This document shows, piece by piece, positions 1 to 9,652 of a stretch of 34,179 nt of DNA. Numbering within the stretch: position 1 is the first letter of the stretch; every line of letters begins with the position of its first letter. The translations under genes were made by a program, and so were the position numbers. Below the pieces are notes generated by a model. It was not told where the DNA came from. It saw only the letters and a list, made by a program, of their open reading frames with translations, and did no database searches. The stretch is from JBDKVA01 sp039679375 (lineage in GTDB: Bacteria; Bacillota; Clostridia; Acetivibrionales; DTU013). The stretch lies in NCBI GenBank assembly GCA_039679375.1, contig JBDKVA010000197.1:1-34179 (forward strand), read 5' to 3'.

Positions 1-1
1 A

Positions 2-493
2 GAGCTGTTCACCATGATGAGAAAATATATCCCGGGCTTCGAGGAATGTGACCTTGTTGCCATCGCTCCCACGCTGGGCATCCGGGAGACGCGGCATTTC
101 AAATGTCTGAAGCGGCTGACCGGCGATATCCTGATCAATGGTGAAATTCCGGAGGATACGATCGGCCTTGGCGCCTATAATATTGATATCCATTCCGGTA
201 CCGGCTCCACCATTGATCTGAAATCCATTGAAAAGCCATTTGGAATGCCAATGGGATGTATGCTTCCGGTCGGCATAAAGGGCATTATTTTAACAGGACG
301 CAGCATTGACGCCGATACCGTTGCGTTTGGCTCGGTACGTGTAATGGGCACCTGTATGGCGCTTGGCGAAGCCGCCGGCGTATGCGCCGCCCTCGCAGCG
401 GGGAAGGGTGTTTCCCCCGATGAGGTCCGTATAGAGGATATTCGCAGACAGTTGGTAAATCAGGGTGTGCAGCTGAAAGCTGCAGAAAAGTAA
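2..493 (+). CDS. FAD-dependent oxidoreductase, C-terminal part (5' truncated by window edge)
   Basis: This is the last ~163 codons of a longer gene: the frame is open to the window edge, and the first ATG (14) has no ribosome binding site, so it is internal. The stretch 'PTLGIRETRHF' followed by a G-rich block and 'GIILTGRSIDADTVAFGSVR' resembles the C-terminal part of the FAD_oxidored family, where the end of the flavin-binding domain contacts FAD. The tail 'MALGEAAGVCAALAAGKG' is the usual helix closing the Rossmann domain. Such proteins oxidise varied substrates and often sit in carbohydrate clusters; the substrate here is unknown. The next gene starts 25 bp downstream, so the two are probably one operon. 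Confidence 0.8.
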   Translation, partial: ELFTMMRKYIPGFEECDLVAIAPTLGIRETRHFKCLKRLTGDILINGEIPEDTIGLGAYNIDIHSGTGSTIDLKSIEKPFGMPMGCMLPVGIKGIILTGRSIDADTVAFGSVRVMGTCMALGEAAGVCAALAAGKGVSPDEVRIEDIRRQLVNQGVQLKAAEK

Positions 494-517
494 TTTGTCG
501 AAAGAAGGAGAATACAT

Positions 518-1552
518 ATGAATTCAAAAGTAAAAATGGCAATTATCGGCGCCGGTACCTGGGGCGTAAATCATGCAAAAATATATCGGGCGCATCCCTT
601 TGCGGAGATAACAGCCATCTGTGATATTAACCGTGATAAGGTGCAGGCAGTTGCAAATGAAATTGGTATTCCCAATGTATATACCGATTATCGGGAAATG
701 CTGAAGCACTGTGATTGTGATGCCGTAGCCATAGTTACCCCCGACTTTCTCCATGCGGACATAACGGTGGCTTGCGCAAACGCCAAAAAAGACATTCTGA
801 TTGAAAAGCCCCTTGCTACGAATCGCAATGACGTCTTCCGCATGATTGACGCTATTGAGAAAAATAATGTCCGGGTCATGGTAGATTTCCATAACCGTTG
901 GAGCCCGCACTTTAATGTGGCTCACCAGGCTGTAGAGGCCGGCGAGTTGGGGAACATTTACAGCGGCTATTTTCGTTTAAATGACATCAAATGGGTTGCT
1001 ACGGACCTGCTGCCATGGGCGGCCAAATCCTCTATCCTGTGGTTCCTCGGCAGCCATAGCCTGGATACCTTGCGCTGGTTCTTCAACGACGAAGTCAAGC
1101 GTGTTTACAGCGTAAGCCGCAGCGGAGTTTTAAGCAAAATGGGTGTGGATACTGTTGATGAATATCTGACCACCATTGAATTTAAAAACGGCGGTATCGC
1201 TCAAATGGAAAATGGCTGGATTACCCCTGACGCCAACCCCTGCGTAAACGATATCAAGTTTAATATATTGGGCGATAAGGGCATGATTTCTATCGACGCC
1301 TCCAATCACAACCTGATTCAGAAGTACACCGACAAAGCAGTCCAGGTGCCTGACGTTCTGGTTCAAAATCATATTTTCGGCGAACCGAAGGGTTTTGCCT
1401 TTGAAAGTGTAAAAACCTTTGTTGACCGCATATATGACGGCAAAGATTTCCCGCTCACTATTTATGACGCCGCCAACACCTCGCTTGCTATTCTCTCGAT
1501 TATGGAATCCGCCAAAACAAGAACACCGGTCGAGGTGGAAACGATCCGCTAG
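518..1552 (+). CDS. Gfo/Idh/MocA family NAD(P)-dependent oxidoreductase
   Basis: This 344-residue protein has the family layout. An N-terminal Rossmann fold carries the dinucleotide motif 'GAGTWGVNHAK' (residues 11-21). The conserved 'EKPLATN' follows at about residue 104, whose lysine is a usual catalytic/cofactor residue. The C-terminal alpha/beta substrate domain includes 'GSHSLDTLRWF' near 183, with a candidate catalytic histidine. The family oxidises or reduces sugars, inositols and related polyols in the cytoplasm. An AAGGAG ribosome binding site lies 7-8 bases before the ATG. It follows the FAD oxidoreductase closely and is followed by a terminator, so it ends that operon. The exact substrate cannot be assigned. 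Confidence 0.92.
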   Translation: MNSKVKMAIIGAGTWGVNHAKIYRAHPFAEITAICDINRDKVQAVANEIGIPNVYTDYREMLKHCDCDAVAIVTPDFLHADITVACANAKKDILIEKPLATNRNDVFRMIDAIEKNNVRVMVDFHNRWSPHFNVAHQAVEAGELGNIYSGYFRLNDIKWVATDLLPWAAKSSILWFLGSHSLDTLRWFFNDEVKRVYSVSRSGVLSKMGVDTVDEYLTTIEFKNGGIAQMENGWITPDANPCVNDIKFNILGDKGMISIDASNHNLIQKYTDKAVQVPDVLVQNHIFGEPKGFAFESVKTFVDRIYDGKDFPLTIYDAANTSLAILSIMESAKTRTPVEVETIR

Positions 1553-1569
1553 AAATTGCCGGAAAAGAT

Positions 1570-1608
1570 AAAAAGGGGTTTTCAGGAATCAACCTGAAAG
1601 CCTTTTTT
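1570..1608 (+). terminator. Rho-independent terminator after the oxidoreductase operon
   Basis: An AGGGGTTTTCAGG arm and a CCTGAAAGCCT arm form an imperfect stem around a short AATCA loop, and the stem runs into six T residues. It lies just after the stop of the Gfo/Idh gene and separates that operon from the two-component genes. Confidence 0.8.
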
Positions 1609-1713
1609 AGTGCTCAAATCTGTGCTAATATAAGATAGGTCGATTCATCCGGCGAAGATGGAATAGAAACGGAAAGATCAGAAAATCCGGCTTATTTAAC
1701 AGGAGCAGCCGCT

Positions 1714-3564
1714 ATGAGAAACAGATCAAATGGTACCAGAAGCTTTTCCGATCACTTTGGCAACTTTAAAATTCAAACAAAGCTTTTGGTAAGTTTTGTA
1801 TCTGTTTTTGTCATCTCCATTTTATCTGTAATGATAATTTTATATTTGAATTGGGTTTCTTCACTAAGAAGCGAAGTCGTCAGCTACTCTTCATTATATA
1901 TAAAACAATTAAGTGAAAATATCAATACTTATATAAATGAAATTGACCGGCTGACTTCTATGACAATAGCGGATAACCGGGTTCAATCCATACTTACGCA
2001 GAGCATTGGCAGTCCTGACAGCGCAGATACGGTCAATGACTGCAAATACATAGAGAGCTTTCTTTTTAACATGTATACGCTTAAGCCGGATATTAACAAT
2101 ATTTGGCTAATCGGAGAAAACGGGACATTATTTACGGAAGGCATTAAAAGATATTCCCAGTTTAATATAAATCCATATGATTACGATTGGTACAAGCAAG
2201 CGGCTGCAAACCAGGATAAAATTCTTATTGTTGCAAATTTATATGATAATAACGCCTCAGATGCGGCAGTAGAGGGGAAAAGCATATCTGTTGTACGTCC
2301 GATCAGGAATACTGAGAATAACAGGTTCATTGGTTGTATCAGGATTGACGTACGTTATAAAAAGATTGAGGATATTATCGAAAAAGTAAGTAAGAGCAGC
2401 TCTATGGCAATTATAGTTATTGACGGCAGCCAAAGAAATCTATTTGATCCGGAGGATATACTTAAACAGGTTAGTGATTCCAAAATGCAGGAATTACTGC
2501 AAAGCATTAGCGGAAAGAAAAATGGAAGCTTGCAGATCAATATCACGCCGGGCATGCAGACGATTATCTATGAACATTCCGATTATACCAATTGGAAGAC
2601 GGTGGGCATCATATCAAACAGCCAATTGTTTGCCAAGATCGGAGAAATCCGCAATCTGTCCATTTTAGTAACGTTGATTACTATATTTATAATCAGTATT
2701 ATTTGCCTGATCATTTCACTGGAGATTACGAATCCTCTTAAAAGGCTGAGTGCATCCATGAAGGAGGTAGAAGGCGGAGAATTTAATGTTAAGGTACAAA
2801 ATTTGCATAAGGACGAAATAGGTGATATTGGCAGAAGCTTTAATAGCATGGTGTTTAAAATCAATGAATTGATCAACAAGGAATATTATCTGCAAATAAA
2901 GAAGAAAGAGGCGGAACTAAAGGCTCTTCAGGCACAGATCAACCCGCACTTTCTTTACAATACGCTTGAGGCTTTAAGAATGAAAGCAGTTGTAAATAAT
3001 GACAAGGAAGTAGCAGACATGGCAAAAATCCTTTCCAAATTCTTCAGGTTAAGCATCATAAGGGAAAAGGATCTGGTGATGGTGAGAGAGGAACTGGAAC
3101 ATGTCAGGTATTATATGGAGATACAGAATTTACGTTACAACAACAGATTTATTTTTATAGAGGATTTTGATGATGAACTTCTACAGGCTCAAATGCTTAA
3201 GCTTACCCTGCAGCCTATCATAGAGAATGCCATTTTTCACGGGCTTGAACCCAAAGCCGGGCAATCTTCCATTATTCTAAGAGGTAGAAAAGTCAACGAT
3301 GAAATGAAGATCGAAATTATAGATAATGGAGTTGGTATTGACAGTGAGCATCTGAATGAATTGACAGGCGCCCTTGAAAGCACTTCCGAATCAGATAAAT
3401 TAGGGCTTGGTTTAGCAAATGTCCATAAAAGAATCAAAGTTCATTTCGGAGAAAAATATGGGCTGAAAATTGTAAGTGAATTGGGCAAGGGAACAAGAAT
3501 AATCATATGTATGCCATATCATAAAAACCCGGGTGATGAAAATGATAAAGCTATTATTAGTTGA
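1714..3564 (+). CDS. YesM-family sensor histidine kinase
   Basis: This 616-residue membrane kinase has a first transmembrane helix near residues 24-46, an extracellular sensor region to about 310, a second helix at about 315-337, and a HAMP linker ('ITNPLKRLSASMKEVEGGEF'). Its His_kinase dimerisation motif is 'QINPHFLYNTLEALRMK', with the phosphoacceptor histidine at 412. The C-terminal HATPase domain shows 'LTLQPIIENAIFHGL' (N box), 'IIDNGVGID' (G1) and 'GLGLANVHKRI' (G2). AGGAG lies 8 bases before the ATG. The end overlaps the response regulator start, a translationally coupled pair. In this family the kinase usually senses an extracellular solute, often with a binding protein, and turns on an adjacent sugar ABC transporter; that fits the next genes but is inference. 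Confidence 0.95.
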   Translation: MRNRSNGTRSFSDHFGNFKIQTKLLVSFVSVFVISILSVMIILYLNWVSSLRSEVVSYSSLYIKQLSENINTYINEIDRLTSMTIADNRVQSILTQSIGSPDSADTVNDCKYIESFLFNMYTLKPDINNIWLIGENGTLFTEGIKRYSQFNINPYDYDWYKQAAANQDKILIVANLYDNNASDAAVEGKSISVVRPIRNTENNRFIGCIRIDVRYKKIEDIIEKVSKSSSMAIIVIDGSQRNLFDPEDILKQVSDSKMQELLQSISGKKNGSLQINITPGMQTIIYEHSDYTNWKTVGIISNSQLFAKIGEIRNLSILVTLITIFIISIICLIISLEITNPLKRLSASMKEVEGGEFNVKVQNLHKDEIGDIGRSFNSMVFKINELINKEYYLQIKKKEAELKALQAQINPHFLYNTLEALRMKAVVNNDKEVADMAKILSKFFRLSIIREKDLVMVREELEHVRYYMEIQNLRYNNRFIFIEDFDDELLQAQMLKLTLQPIIENAIFHGLEPKAGQSSIILRGRKVNDEMKIEIIDNGVGIDSEHLNELTGALESTSESDKLGLGLANVHKRIKVHFGEKYGLKIVSELGKGTRIIICMPYHKNPGDENDKAIIS

Positions 3565-5146
3565 TGATGAACAGCCAATATTGGATGGATTAAAAGTTCT
3601 GGTTGACTGGGGGAGACTGGGCGTTGAAATAGCGGGGACTGCCAATAATGGCCAGGAGGCCTTGGATAAAGCTTTGGAACTGCGGCCTGATCTTGTGATT
3701 ACCGATGTCCGGATGCCGGTAATGGGAGGCTTGCAGCTCATAAGAAAACTCCGGGAATGCCTTCCCGAAACGAAATGCATCATTTTAAGCGGATATCAGG
3801 AATTTGAATATGCACAGGAAGCTATGAAATACGGAGCGGCCGGATATCTGATTAAACCGGTGGATGAGAAGGATCTGGAAAATGCCATAGTTAATATTAA
3901 AGAAGCTTTCAATACCGCCAATATGGAGAAGGAAAAGGTAGAGGAGCTGAGACGGAAATTCTATGAAAGCTATCCATATATGCGGAATAAATTATTGTAT
4001 TCCATAGCGTGTGGGGAAATTAGAAATAAACAATCGATACAAATGAGGCTGGAGCGCTTTGGAATAAATTCTTTCCCCGAGCAATACCTGTGTTTTATCG
4101 TGGAATTTGAAATGCTTCATCCGGATAATGATTTATCTGATGAAGATGTTGAATTAATGAGGTTTGCTGTTGCAAATATAATAAACGAAATAATAAACGG
4201 CAAGACAAAGGGTTTTGTGTTTTATATGCTTGAAACCCAGGTTATTACCATTGTAAATGCCTGCGATATACAGGCGGTTGATATGGATATGCTGCTCAAT
4301 CAAGTAATGCATTATATTTCTGATTTCTTAAAGATGCCTGTTACAATTGGAGTTAGTAATGTTTACAGTGGATTTCAAAATATATCGTTAAGCTTCAATG
4401 AAGCCAGGAGCGCGCTGAAATATAAACTGCTGGTTGGTAAGGGAAAAATTATTCCTTATAAAGATTTAGCCGGAAATATGGGAAACACCTTCAGCATTCC
4501 ATTGGAAATCGAAAAAAAACTTGTTAATCGAATTATATTTGAGGACCAAAAAGAGATCTTAGCAGTTATTGAGGAGTTTTTTAATGAATTCATTAAAAAT
4601 ACTGCGATTACTCCTGAAGAGATTATTACATCATGTAAGGATATACTTAAGCAGATTAACCGCAGTTTTGAGGAAATGGGCATGGACATAAATAAAATAA
4701 ACTCATTGATCGGCAGATTCGACGCCGAGATCGTGAACATGTCCATAAACGAGTTAAAGAACTACTTCACTTCTTTGATAACAGAAATAAAAGCGGAGGT
4801 TAAAAAATTTAACTCGAAAGGCGCAATAACTTCCATATCACATATAAAAGAGTATATAAGCCAAAATTATTCAAGTCAGATCACCTTGAATACCATTGCG
4901 GAAAAATTCTATATTAATGCGTCTTATGTGAGCAGATTGTTCAAGAAAGAGTCAACCGAAAACTTTATCGATTACTTGACCAACAAAAGAATGGAAGAAG
5001 CCAAAAAACTCTTGAGTATGACAGATAGCAGGATTTATGAGATATCTGAGAAAATAGGCTACAATAACCCGAAATATTTTTCTCAGTTATTTGAAAAAAT
5101 ATTTGGTATGACGCCGACCGAATATAGGAATTCAAATAAAAAGTAA
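3542..5146 (+). CDS. YesN-family response regulator with AraC-type DNA-binding domain
   Basis: About 534 residues. The receiver domain begins 'LLLVDDEQPILDGL' with acidic residues D8/D9, has phosphoacceptor D55 in 'DLVITDVRMPVMGG', and carries the conserved lysine in 'YLIKPVDEKDL'. The middle region (about 130-420) is the poorly conserved YesN linker. The C-terminal ~100 residues are two AraC helix-turn-helix units ('TLNTIAEKFYINASYVSRLF' and 'IYEISEKIGYNNPKYFSQLF') ending in the family tail 'FGMTPTEYRN'. I chose ATG 3542 because GGGTGA lies 5 bases upstream; GTG 3533 and ATG 3536 are also in frame. It overlaps the kinase gene and probably activates the downstream transporter. Confidence 0.94.
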   Translation: MIKLLLVDDEQPILDGLKVLVDWGRLGVEIAGTANNGQEALDKALELRPDLVITDVRMPVMGGLQLIRKLRECLPETKCIILSGYQEFEYAQEAMKYGAAGYLIKPVDEKDLENAIVNIKEAFNTANMEKEKVEELRRKFYESYPYMRNKLLYSIACGEIRNKQSIQMRLERFGINSFPEQYLCFIVEFEMLHPDNDLSDEDVELMRFAVANIINEIINGKTKGFVFYMLETQVITIVNACDIQAVDMDMLLNQVMHYISDFLKMPVTIGVSNVYSGFQNISLSFNEARSALKYKLLVGKGKIIPYKDLAGNMGNTFSIPLEIEKKLVNRIIFEDQKEILAVIEEFFNEFIKNTAITPEEIITSCKDILKQINRSFEEMGMDINKINSLIGRFDAEIVNMSINELKNYFTSLITEIKAEVKKFNSKGAITSISHIKEYISQNYSSQITLNTIAEKFYINASYVSRLFKKESTENFIDYLTNKRMEEAKKLLSMTDSRIYEISEKIGYNNPKYFSQLFEKIFGMTPTEYRNSNKK

Positions 5147-5318
5147 AAAAAACATACCTTATTTGCAAGAATCCTTCCTTTAGCTTTCGTCTGCAATCCG
5201 TTATGATTAGGACTAACAACAGGTTACTAAACTATTTTTCCGGCTTTTAAAGCCAAATCATTTTCGGCAATAACCGATAGGATAGTAAACTGGAAAATAA
5301 AGGCGGGAGGAATGTATT

Positions 5319-6551
5319 GTGAAGCACTTAAGAAGTTTAGGTCTGATACTTTCTGTTGGCATTGTCATGACCAGCTTAATTGGTTGTGGAGGTCAATCAG
5401 GCCGGCCATCGGACCAATCAAATTCCGGAACCGGAACAGCTGCGGGGAAGACAGCCGAAGAGGCAGCTGTTAAACCCGTTACGCTGGGAATTATCGATGT
5501 GGCAGGCAGTCTTCAGTTGGTTCAGGCATCAATTGACGAATTTGTTTCGAAGAACCCTGATATTGTTTCTGATGTTGAATATATCAAGGCGACTGCGCCG
5601 GAACTTGCATCCAAGCTTAAAGCGCAGCAAACCGCAAACAACCTTGATACGGCGCTTATATTTACCGGATTTGACGGTCTGGCATCCGGCTTGGAACAGG
5701 ATGTATGGGAAGAATTACTCCCCAAGCATGTGGATGCTCTGCCGAATATTGAAGGTCAACTCCTTGAAGGGGCCAAACTGGCTTTTGATATAGGCAAAGG
5801 ATATGCAATACCGCACGCATTTTGTCCAGGCGGGCCTATGTTTACTTATAATCCCGACATGGTAAAGGAAGTGCCAAAAACAGCAGAGGATCTGCTTGCA
5901 TTTGCAAAGGCAAACCCCGGCAAGTTCTTATATGCCAGGCCCTCAAATTCGGGACCCGGCAGCGCTTTTCTGCAGGGACTGCCTTATATATTGGGCGATA
6001 CGGACCCGAAAGACCCCAAGACCTGGGACAAGACCTGGGCGTATTTGAAAGAGCTTGACCAGTATATCGACTATTACCCTACAGGTACAGGTATTACATT
6101 CAGAGAACTGGCTGAAGGCACTCGCTGGATAATTGCAAGCCATATGGGCTGGGACATGAACCAGAGAATTTTAGGGACGATTCCGCAGACTTTCCAGGGG
6201 TTCTTCCTCGACAAATCCACCTGGGTTGCCGATGCCAATTTCGTTGCCGTACCAAAGGGACTTACAGAGGACAAACTAAATGCAACGCTTAAGCTGGTAG
6301 CATTTCTGATGACTCCCGAACAGCAGGCGGTAACCTATGATAGCGGCTATATGTACCCCGGACCGGCAATAAAGGATGTTCCGCTTTCCATGGCTCCAAA
6401 AGACAGCCAGGACAAGGTGGGCGCCGCAATGCGCGATGAATATGAGAAAGCCATCAAGGACATACCGACCGGAACACAGCTTGAACCGGAAGCACTAGTT
6501 GAAGCCTATGACATGTGGGATAAACTGGTAGGCGCAAAGGTTAAAAAATAG
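5319..6551 (+). CDS. Extracellular solute-binding lipoprotein of an ABC importer
   Basis: A 410-residue secreted protein: basic N-terminus, hydrophobic core and lipobox 'SLIGC' with lipidated Cys23, then a Gly/Ser-rich tether. The rest resembles family 1 solute-binding proteins, including the late block 'FVAVPKGLTEDKLNATLKLV' and 'FLMTPEQQAVTYDSGYMYPG'. Translation starts at GTG with GGGAGG 8 bases upstream; the ATG at 5312 is in another frame. It lies between the two-component genes and the ATPase/permeases, so it should deliver substrate to that importer. Ligand class is not readable; iron, polyamine, phosphonate and sugar-phosphate systems all share this PotA-type layout. Confidence 0.88.
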   Translation: MKHLRSLGLILSVGIVMTSLIGCGGQSGRPSDQSNSGTGTAAGKTAEEAAVKPVTLGIIDVAGSLQLVQASIDEFVSKNPDIVSDVEYIKATAPELASKLKAQQTANNLDTALIFTGFDGLASGLEQDVWEELLPKHVDALPNIEGQLLEGAKLAFDIGKGYAIPHAFCPGGPMFTYNPDMVKEVPKTAEDLLAFAKANPGKFLYARPSNSGPGSAFLQGLPYILGDTDPKDPKTWDKTWAYLKELDQYIDYYPTGTGITFRELAEGTRWIIASHMGWDMNQRILGTIPQTFQGFFLDKSTWVADANFVAVPKGLTEDKLNATLKLVAFLMTPEQQAVTYDSGYMYPGPAIKDVPLSMAPKDSQDKVGAAMRDEYEKAIKDIPTGTQLEPEALVEAYDMWDKLVGAKVKK

Positions 6552-6582
6552 TAAGGCGTATAATTGAATAAATCATGCTGCA

Positions 6583-6640
6583 GTAAGGGGATAGGCTGAA
6601 AGTAATATATTATTGTCTTCAACTTATCCCCTTTATTTTA
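6583..6640 (+). terminator. Terminator-like hairpin between binding-protein and ATPase genes
   Basis: TAAGGGGATAGGCTGAA pairs with TTCAACTTATCCCCTTTA across a 17-18 nt loop, followed by TTTATTTTA. The stem is long but imperfect and the T tract is interrupted. It may be a partial terminator or 3'-stabilising structure that keeps the binding protein more abundant than the membrane parts, as in many binding-protein operons (inference). Confidence 0.65.
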
Positions 6641-6664
6641 ATAATAAAGCTAAGGGTGAAGGAT

Positions 6665-7795
6665 ATGAACGAATTCAACAAGCTGATAATAAAGAACTTG
6701 TATAAAGACTATGGAGAGACAAAAGTACTGAAAAATTTTAACCTTACTATTGAAAAAGGTGAGTTTGTTACTTTTCTGGGTCCGTCAGGATGCGGAAAAA
6801 GCACAGCATTGAACTGTATCTCAGGTCTTATTCAGATCACCGGCGGAGAGATTTATATCGATGATGAATGCATCGATGATTCTAAGAAGTGCTGCATATC
6901 ACCAGAAAAACGCGGCTTCGGTATGGTATTTCAGAATTACGCTCTCTTTCCTCACTTATCGGTATACAAAAATGTAGCATTTGGTCTGGAAATTAAGAAG
7001 GTTAATAAGAAATCGATCAAAGAACGTGTTGACGATGCTTTAAAGCTGGTGCATCTTGAGGGCTTTGCGGAAAAGTTCCCCGGACAGCTGTCGGGAGGCC
7101 AGCAGCAAAGGGTTGCCATTGCAAGGTGTATTGTTATGGAGCCTCGTCTATTATTACTCGATGAGCCTTTGTCCAATCTTGACGCCAAGCTGCGTATTGA
7201 GATGCGCTATGAATTAAAAATGCTTCATGAGAGACTTCACCTTTCAACGATCTATGTCACTCATGACCAGCAGGAAGCACTTGCTTTATCGGATAAAATC
7301 GTCGTAATGAAATATGGCGTTATTCAACAGGTGGGAACGCCTGAGGAAATTCATTCAAACCCCACGAACCTGTTTGTAGCAGACTTTATGGGATTTAAGA
7401 ATCAGTGGACAGGGAAAATTCAGCAGATATCAGAAAAAGAGGAAGAAACGGAGTATCAGCTTATCGTGAATGGTTTACTGCTGACATGCAAAATGAAGAA
7501 TTCGGATCTCAATATTGAGAATAGACGTAAGCTGATGGATGTATTTAAGAATGGTAAGGAAATTGTGACTGCCATCCGGCCGGATGATATATTGGCGGGC
7601 GATGCGGCAGGAAACCGGCTGACCTGTAAAGTCGAGATGGCAGAGTATCTGGGCACTTCCAGCCAGATAACCGGCAAGCTGGATAACGGCCTTGTACTGG
7701 ATGCCAGAACACCGGCTAAATTAAAGCTGGGTGAGGCAGCGAGCTTTAGCATACCATATGATAAAATTCACATATATCCCAGGATGGAGGAGTGA
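6665..7795 (+). CDS. ABC importer ATP-binding subunit (PotA/FbpC-type)
   Basis: About 376 residues. The ATPase domain has Walker A 'GPSGCGKST' (about 39-47), Q-loop 'MVFQNYALFPHLSV', signature 'LSGGQQQR', Walker B 'LLLLDEPLSNLD' and the H-loop histidine in 'IYVTHDQQEAL'. The C-terminal ~130 residues form a TOBE-type domain ('TAIRPDDI'), normal for this importer class. ATG 6665 is preferred over GTG 6656, as AAGGGTGA then lies about 6 bases upstream. It energises the two permeases that follow, 7 bp and then about 50 bp downstream. Confidence 0.95.
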   Translation: MNEFNKLIIKNLYKDYGETKVLKNFNLTIEKGEFVTFLGPSGCGKSTALNCISGLIQITGGEIYIDDECIDDSKKCCISPEKRGFGMVFQNYALFPHLSVYKNVAFGLEIKKVNKKSIKERVDDALKLVHLEGFAEKFPGQLSGGQQQRVAIARCIVMEPRLLLLDEPLSNLDAKLRIEMRYELKMLHERLHLSTIYVTHDQQEALALSDKIVVMKYGVIQQVGTPEEIHSNPTNLFVADFMGFKNQWTGKIQQISEKEEETEYQLIVNGLLLTCKMKNSDLNIENRRKLMDVFKNGKEIVTAIRPDDILAGDAAGNRLTCKVEMAEYLGTSSQITGKLDNGLVLDARTPAKLKLGEAASFSIPYDKIHIYPRMEE

Positions 7796-7802
7796 TTAAA
7801 GC

Positions 7803-8669
7803 ATGAGTGGCAATAAACGCTGGACAAAAGGAATATTTCTGCTTCTGCTTCCGGTACTTACATTTTTTCTGCTTCTTTTCATTTTCCCATTCATATATGG
7901 GGTTTATTTAAGTGTCACGAATGGAAGCGGACAATTTACATTTGATAACTATATTAAATTTTTTACTGATCCGTGGGAATCCAGGACAATCTGGATAACG
8001 CTGAAGATTTCTTTGCCTGTCACGCTTTTGAGTGTAATTGCGGCAATTCCTTTTGCCTATTACATGAGAGGCGGTATTAAGGGCGAAAAAATCATAACGT
8101 TTTTTCTTATTATACCGACATCCCTTGGAATGGTTCTCCTTGCGGAAGGAATGCTTACCTTTATGGGACTCAAAGGCTGGGTCAATCAGTTGCTGATGGC
8201 AATAGGCCTCACGAAGACGCCGATCCAATTTACGCACAATACGCTGGGCGTCACCATATCCCTGTTTCTGCAGAGCTTTCCGTTTGCTTTTTTAATGCTG
8301 CTGGGATATATATCCGGAATCAATCCGGATCTGGAAAAAGCTGCGAAGATGCTTGGAGCAAGCAAAATGCAAACGTTCTGGAGAATCATGTTCCCATTGA
8401 TGGTGCCTGGAATCACGATTGCTTTTTGTCTCAATTTTGTGACCGCCTTTTCAGTATACCCGTCGGCTGTTCTGCTGGGCCAGCCTTCGGGACCCACGAG
8501 AGTCATTGCTTATGCTGCATATCAATGGACTTATGAAAAGTATAATGCAAATATGGGTTCTACGATATGTATGGTAATGGCAGTTGTTGAAATTGCAGTT
8601 ATAGCGGTTGTTTTACTTTGGAGGCAGAAGATGTACAAGGGTGCATCAATGGTTGGCGGAAAAGGCTGA
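7803..8669 (+). CDS. ABC importer permease subunit 1
   Basis: A 288-residue integral membrane protein with about six hydrophobic segments. The cytoplasmic EAA loop 'EKAAKMLGASKMQTFWRI' (about 178-195) docks onto the ATPase. GGAGGAG lies about 10 bases before the ATG, and only 7 bp separate it from the ATPase stop. It forms the transport channel with the next gene. Size and EAA sequence match PotB/FbpB half-type permeases. Confidence 0.93.
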   Translation: MSGNKRWTKGIFLLLLPVLTFFLLLFIFPFIYGVYLSVTNGSGQFTFDNYIKFFTDPWESRTIWITLKISLPVTLLSVIAAIPFAYYMRGGIKGEKIITFFLIIPTSLGMVLLAEGMLTFMGLKGWVNQLLMAIGLTKTPIQFTHNTLGVTISLFLQSFPFAFLMLLGYISGINPDLEKAAKMLGASKMQTFWRIMFPLMVPGITIAFCLNFVTAFSVYPSAVLLGQPSGPTRVIAYAAYQWTYEKYNANMGSTICMVMAVVEIAVIAVVLLWRQKMYKGASMVGGKG

Positions 8670-8717
8670 GAAAATATTGAGGGAAAGACAAAATATAAAG
8701 TATTCGCAGGTGGAATT

Positions 8718-9536
8718 ATGGAACAGAAAAAGATAAAATTATCGGGGATTTTGTTTTTTGCTGCAATTGCCGCATATATATTGAACGTCGGAGGCATATT
8801 GCTGACGGTTATTCTGAACTCCTTCAGCAAAGGCTGGTACTCTGGTTTTTTACCGAAAACGTATACAACGGAATGGTATAAATATGCCGCCAACGATCAT
8901 GATATTGGCAATCTGCTATGGGTCACCACGATAGTGGTTGTTGCTGTAATCTTTATCTCACTGGTCATTTCATTACCAGCGGCATATGTTATGGCAAGGC
9001 ATGATTTTCGGTTTAAACGAATCATATTAACGCTTTTTATGCTTCCCATGCTTATCCCGCCAATGACTTACGGCGTACCGCTGGCATCTGTCCTGTATAA
9101 AGTGAAGCTGGCTCCCAAAATCAGCGGTGTTATTTTGGCGAACCTTGTGCCGATTGTGCCGTTTATGATACTTCTTTTAGTCCCTTTTATAGAGCAGGTA
9201 GGCGAAAATCTTGAATCGGCGGCAAAAATGCTTGGCGCCAGCAGGACGCAGACATTTTTCAGGATACTGATGCCTTTAACCAAACCGGGAATTTTGACGT
9301 CGATTATTTTATCAGTGACTAAAACAATATCCATGTTTGAACTGTCATTTCTTGTGGCGGGAGGAAAATCTCAAACATTAATCGTGGCATTGTTTTCCGA
9401 CGCGTATGCGACAGGAGCACGGCCTTTTCAGGCGATAGACGCGCTGGCGGTCATATATTTCCTGATATCGTTGGTATTTCTGATGATTTCGCTTAAATTC
9501 GTGAGTCCGACACAAATGGTATTTAAGGTAAAATGA
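8718..9536 (+). CDS. ABC importer permease subunit 2
   Basis: A 272-residue membrane protein with about six hydrophobic segments. Its EAA loop 'ESAAKMLGASRTQTFFRI' is nearly the same as that of the first permease, which indicates a heterodimeric pair. It resembles PotC-type subunits. It is 48 bp after the first permease and is the last gene before a promoter that serves the second binding protein. Confidence 0.93.
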   Translation: MEQKKIKLSGILFFAAIAAYILNVGGILLTVILNSFSKGWYSGFLPKTYTTEWYKYAANDHDIGNLLWVTTIVVVAVIFISLVISLPAAYVMARHDFRFKRIILTLFMLPMLIPPMTYGVPLASVLYKVKLAPKISGVILANLVPIVPFMILLLVPFIEQVGENLESAAKMLGASRTQTFFRILMPLTKPGILTSIILSVTKTISMFELSFLVAGGKSQTLIVALFSDAYATGARPFQAIDALAVIYFLISLVFLMISLKFVSPTQMVFKVK

Positions 9537-9564
9537 TGACTTTATGGGAACGGTTAATGTTCGT

Positions 9565-9652
9565 AAACCCCTCATGAGTACTGAATTACTGAGCGTATTG
9601 TGGTATAATATCTGAGATATATTTTATGATATAAGATAAAGGTGAGGGGTTT
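9565..9652 (+). repeat. 10-bp perfect inverted repeat around a promoter, covering a ribosome binding site
   Basis: AAACCCCTCA (9565-9574) and TGAGGGGTTT (9643-9652) are exact complements. The right arm contains the ribosome binding site of the next gene; the left arm lies upstream of the -10 box at 9604. RNA reading through from the transporter operon could therefore hide the site, while RNA from the local promoter would lack the left arm. Confidence 0.7.
9601..9609 (+). promoter_or_regulatory. Extended -10 promoter for the second binding protein
   Basis: TGGTATAAT is a consensus -10 box (TATAAT, 9604-9609) with the TGn extension. No good -35 is seen at 16-18 bp spacing, as is common for extended -10 promoters. 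Predicted start near 9616, giving about 40 nt of leader. Confidence 0.65.

Noticed and set aside
14..493. ATG 14 as true start of the first gene
   Set aside because: No ribosome binding site; the frame is open to the window edge and the sequence is an internal part of a longer oxidoreductase.
5147..5318. Promoter for the binding-protein operon
   Set aside because: Only poor -10/-35 pairs and a small GGCTTT/AAAGCC hairpin are visible; I could not choose a promoter or a YesN binding site with any confidence.
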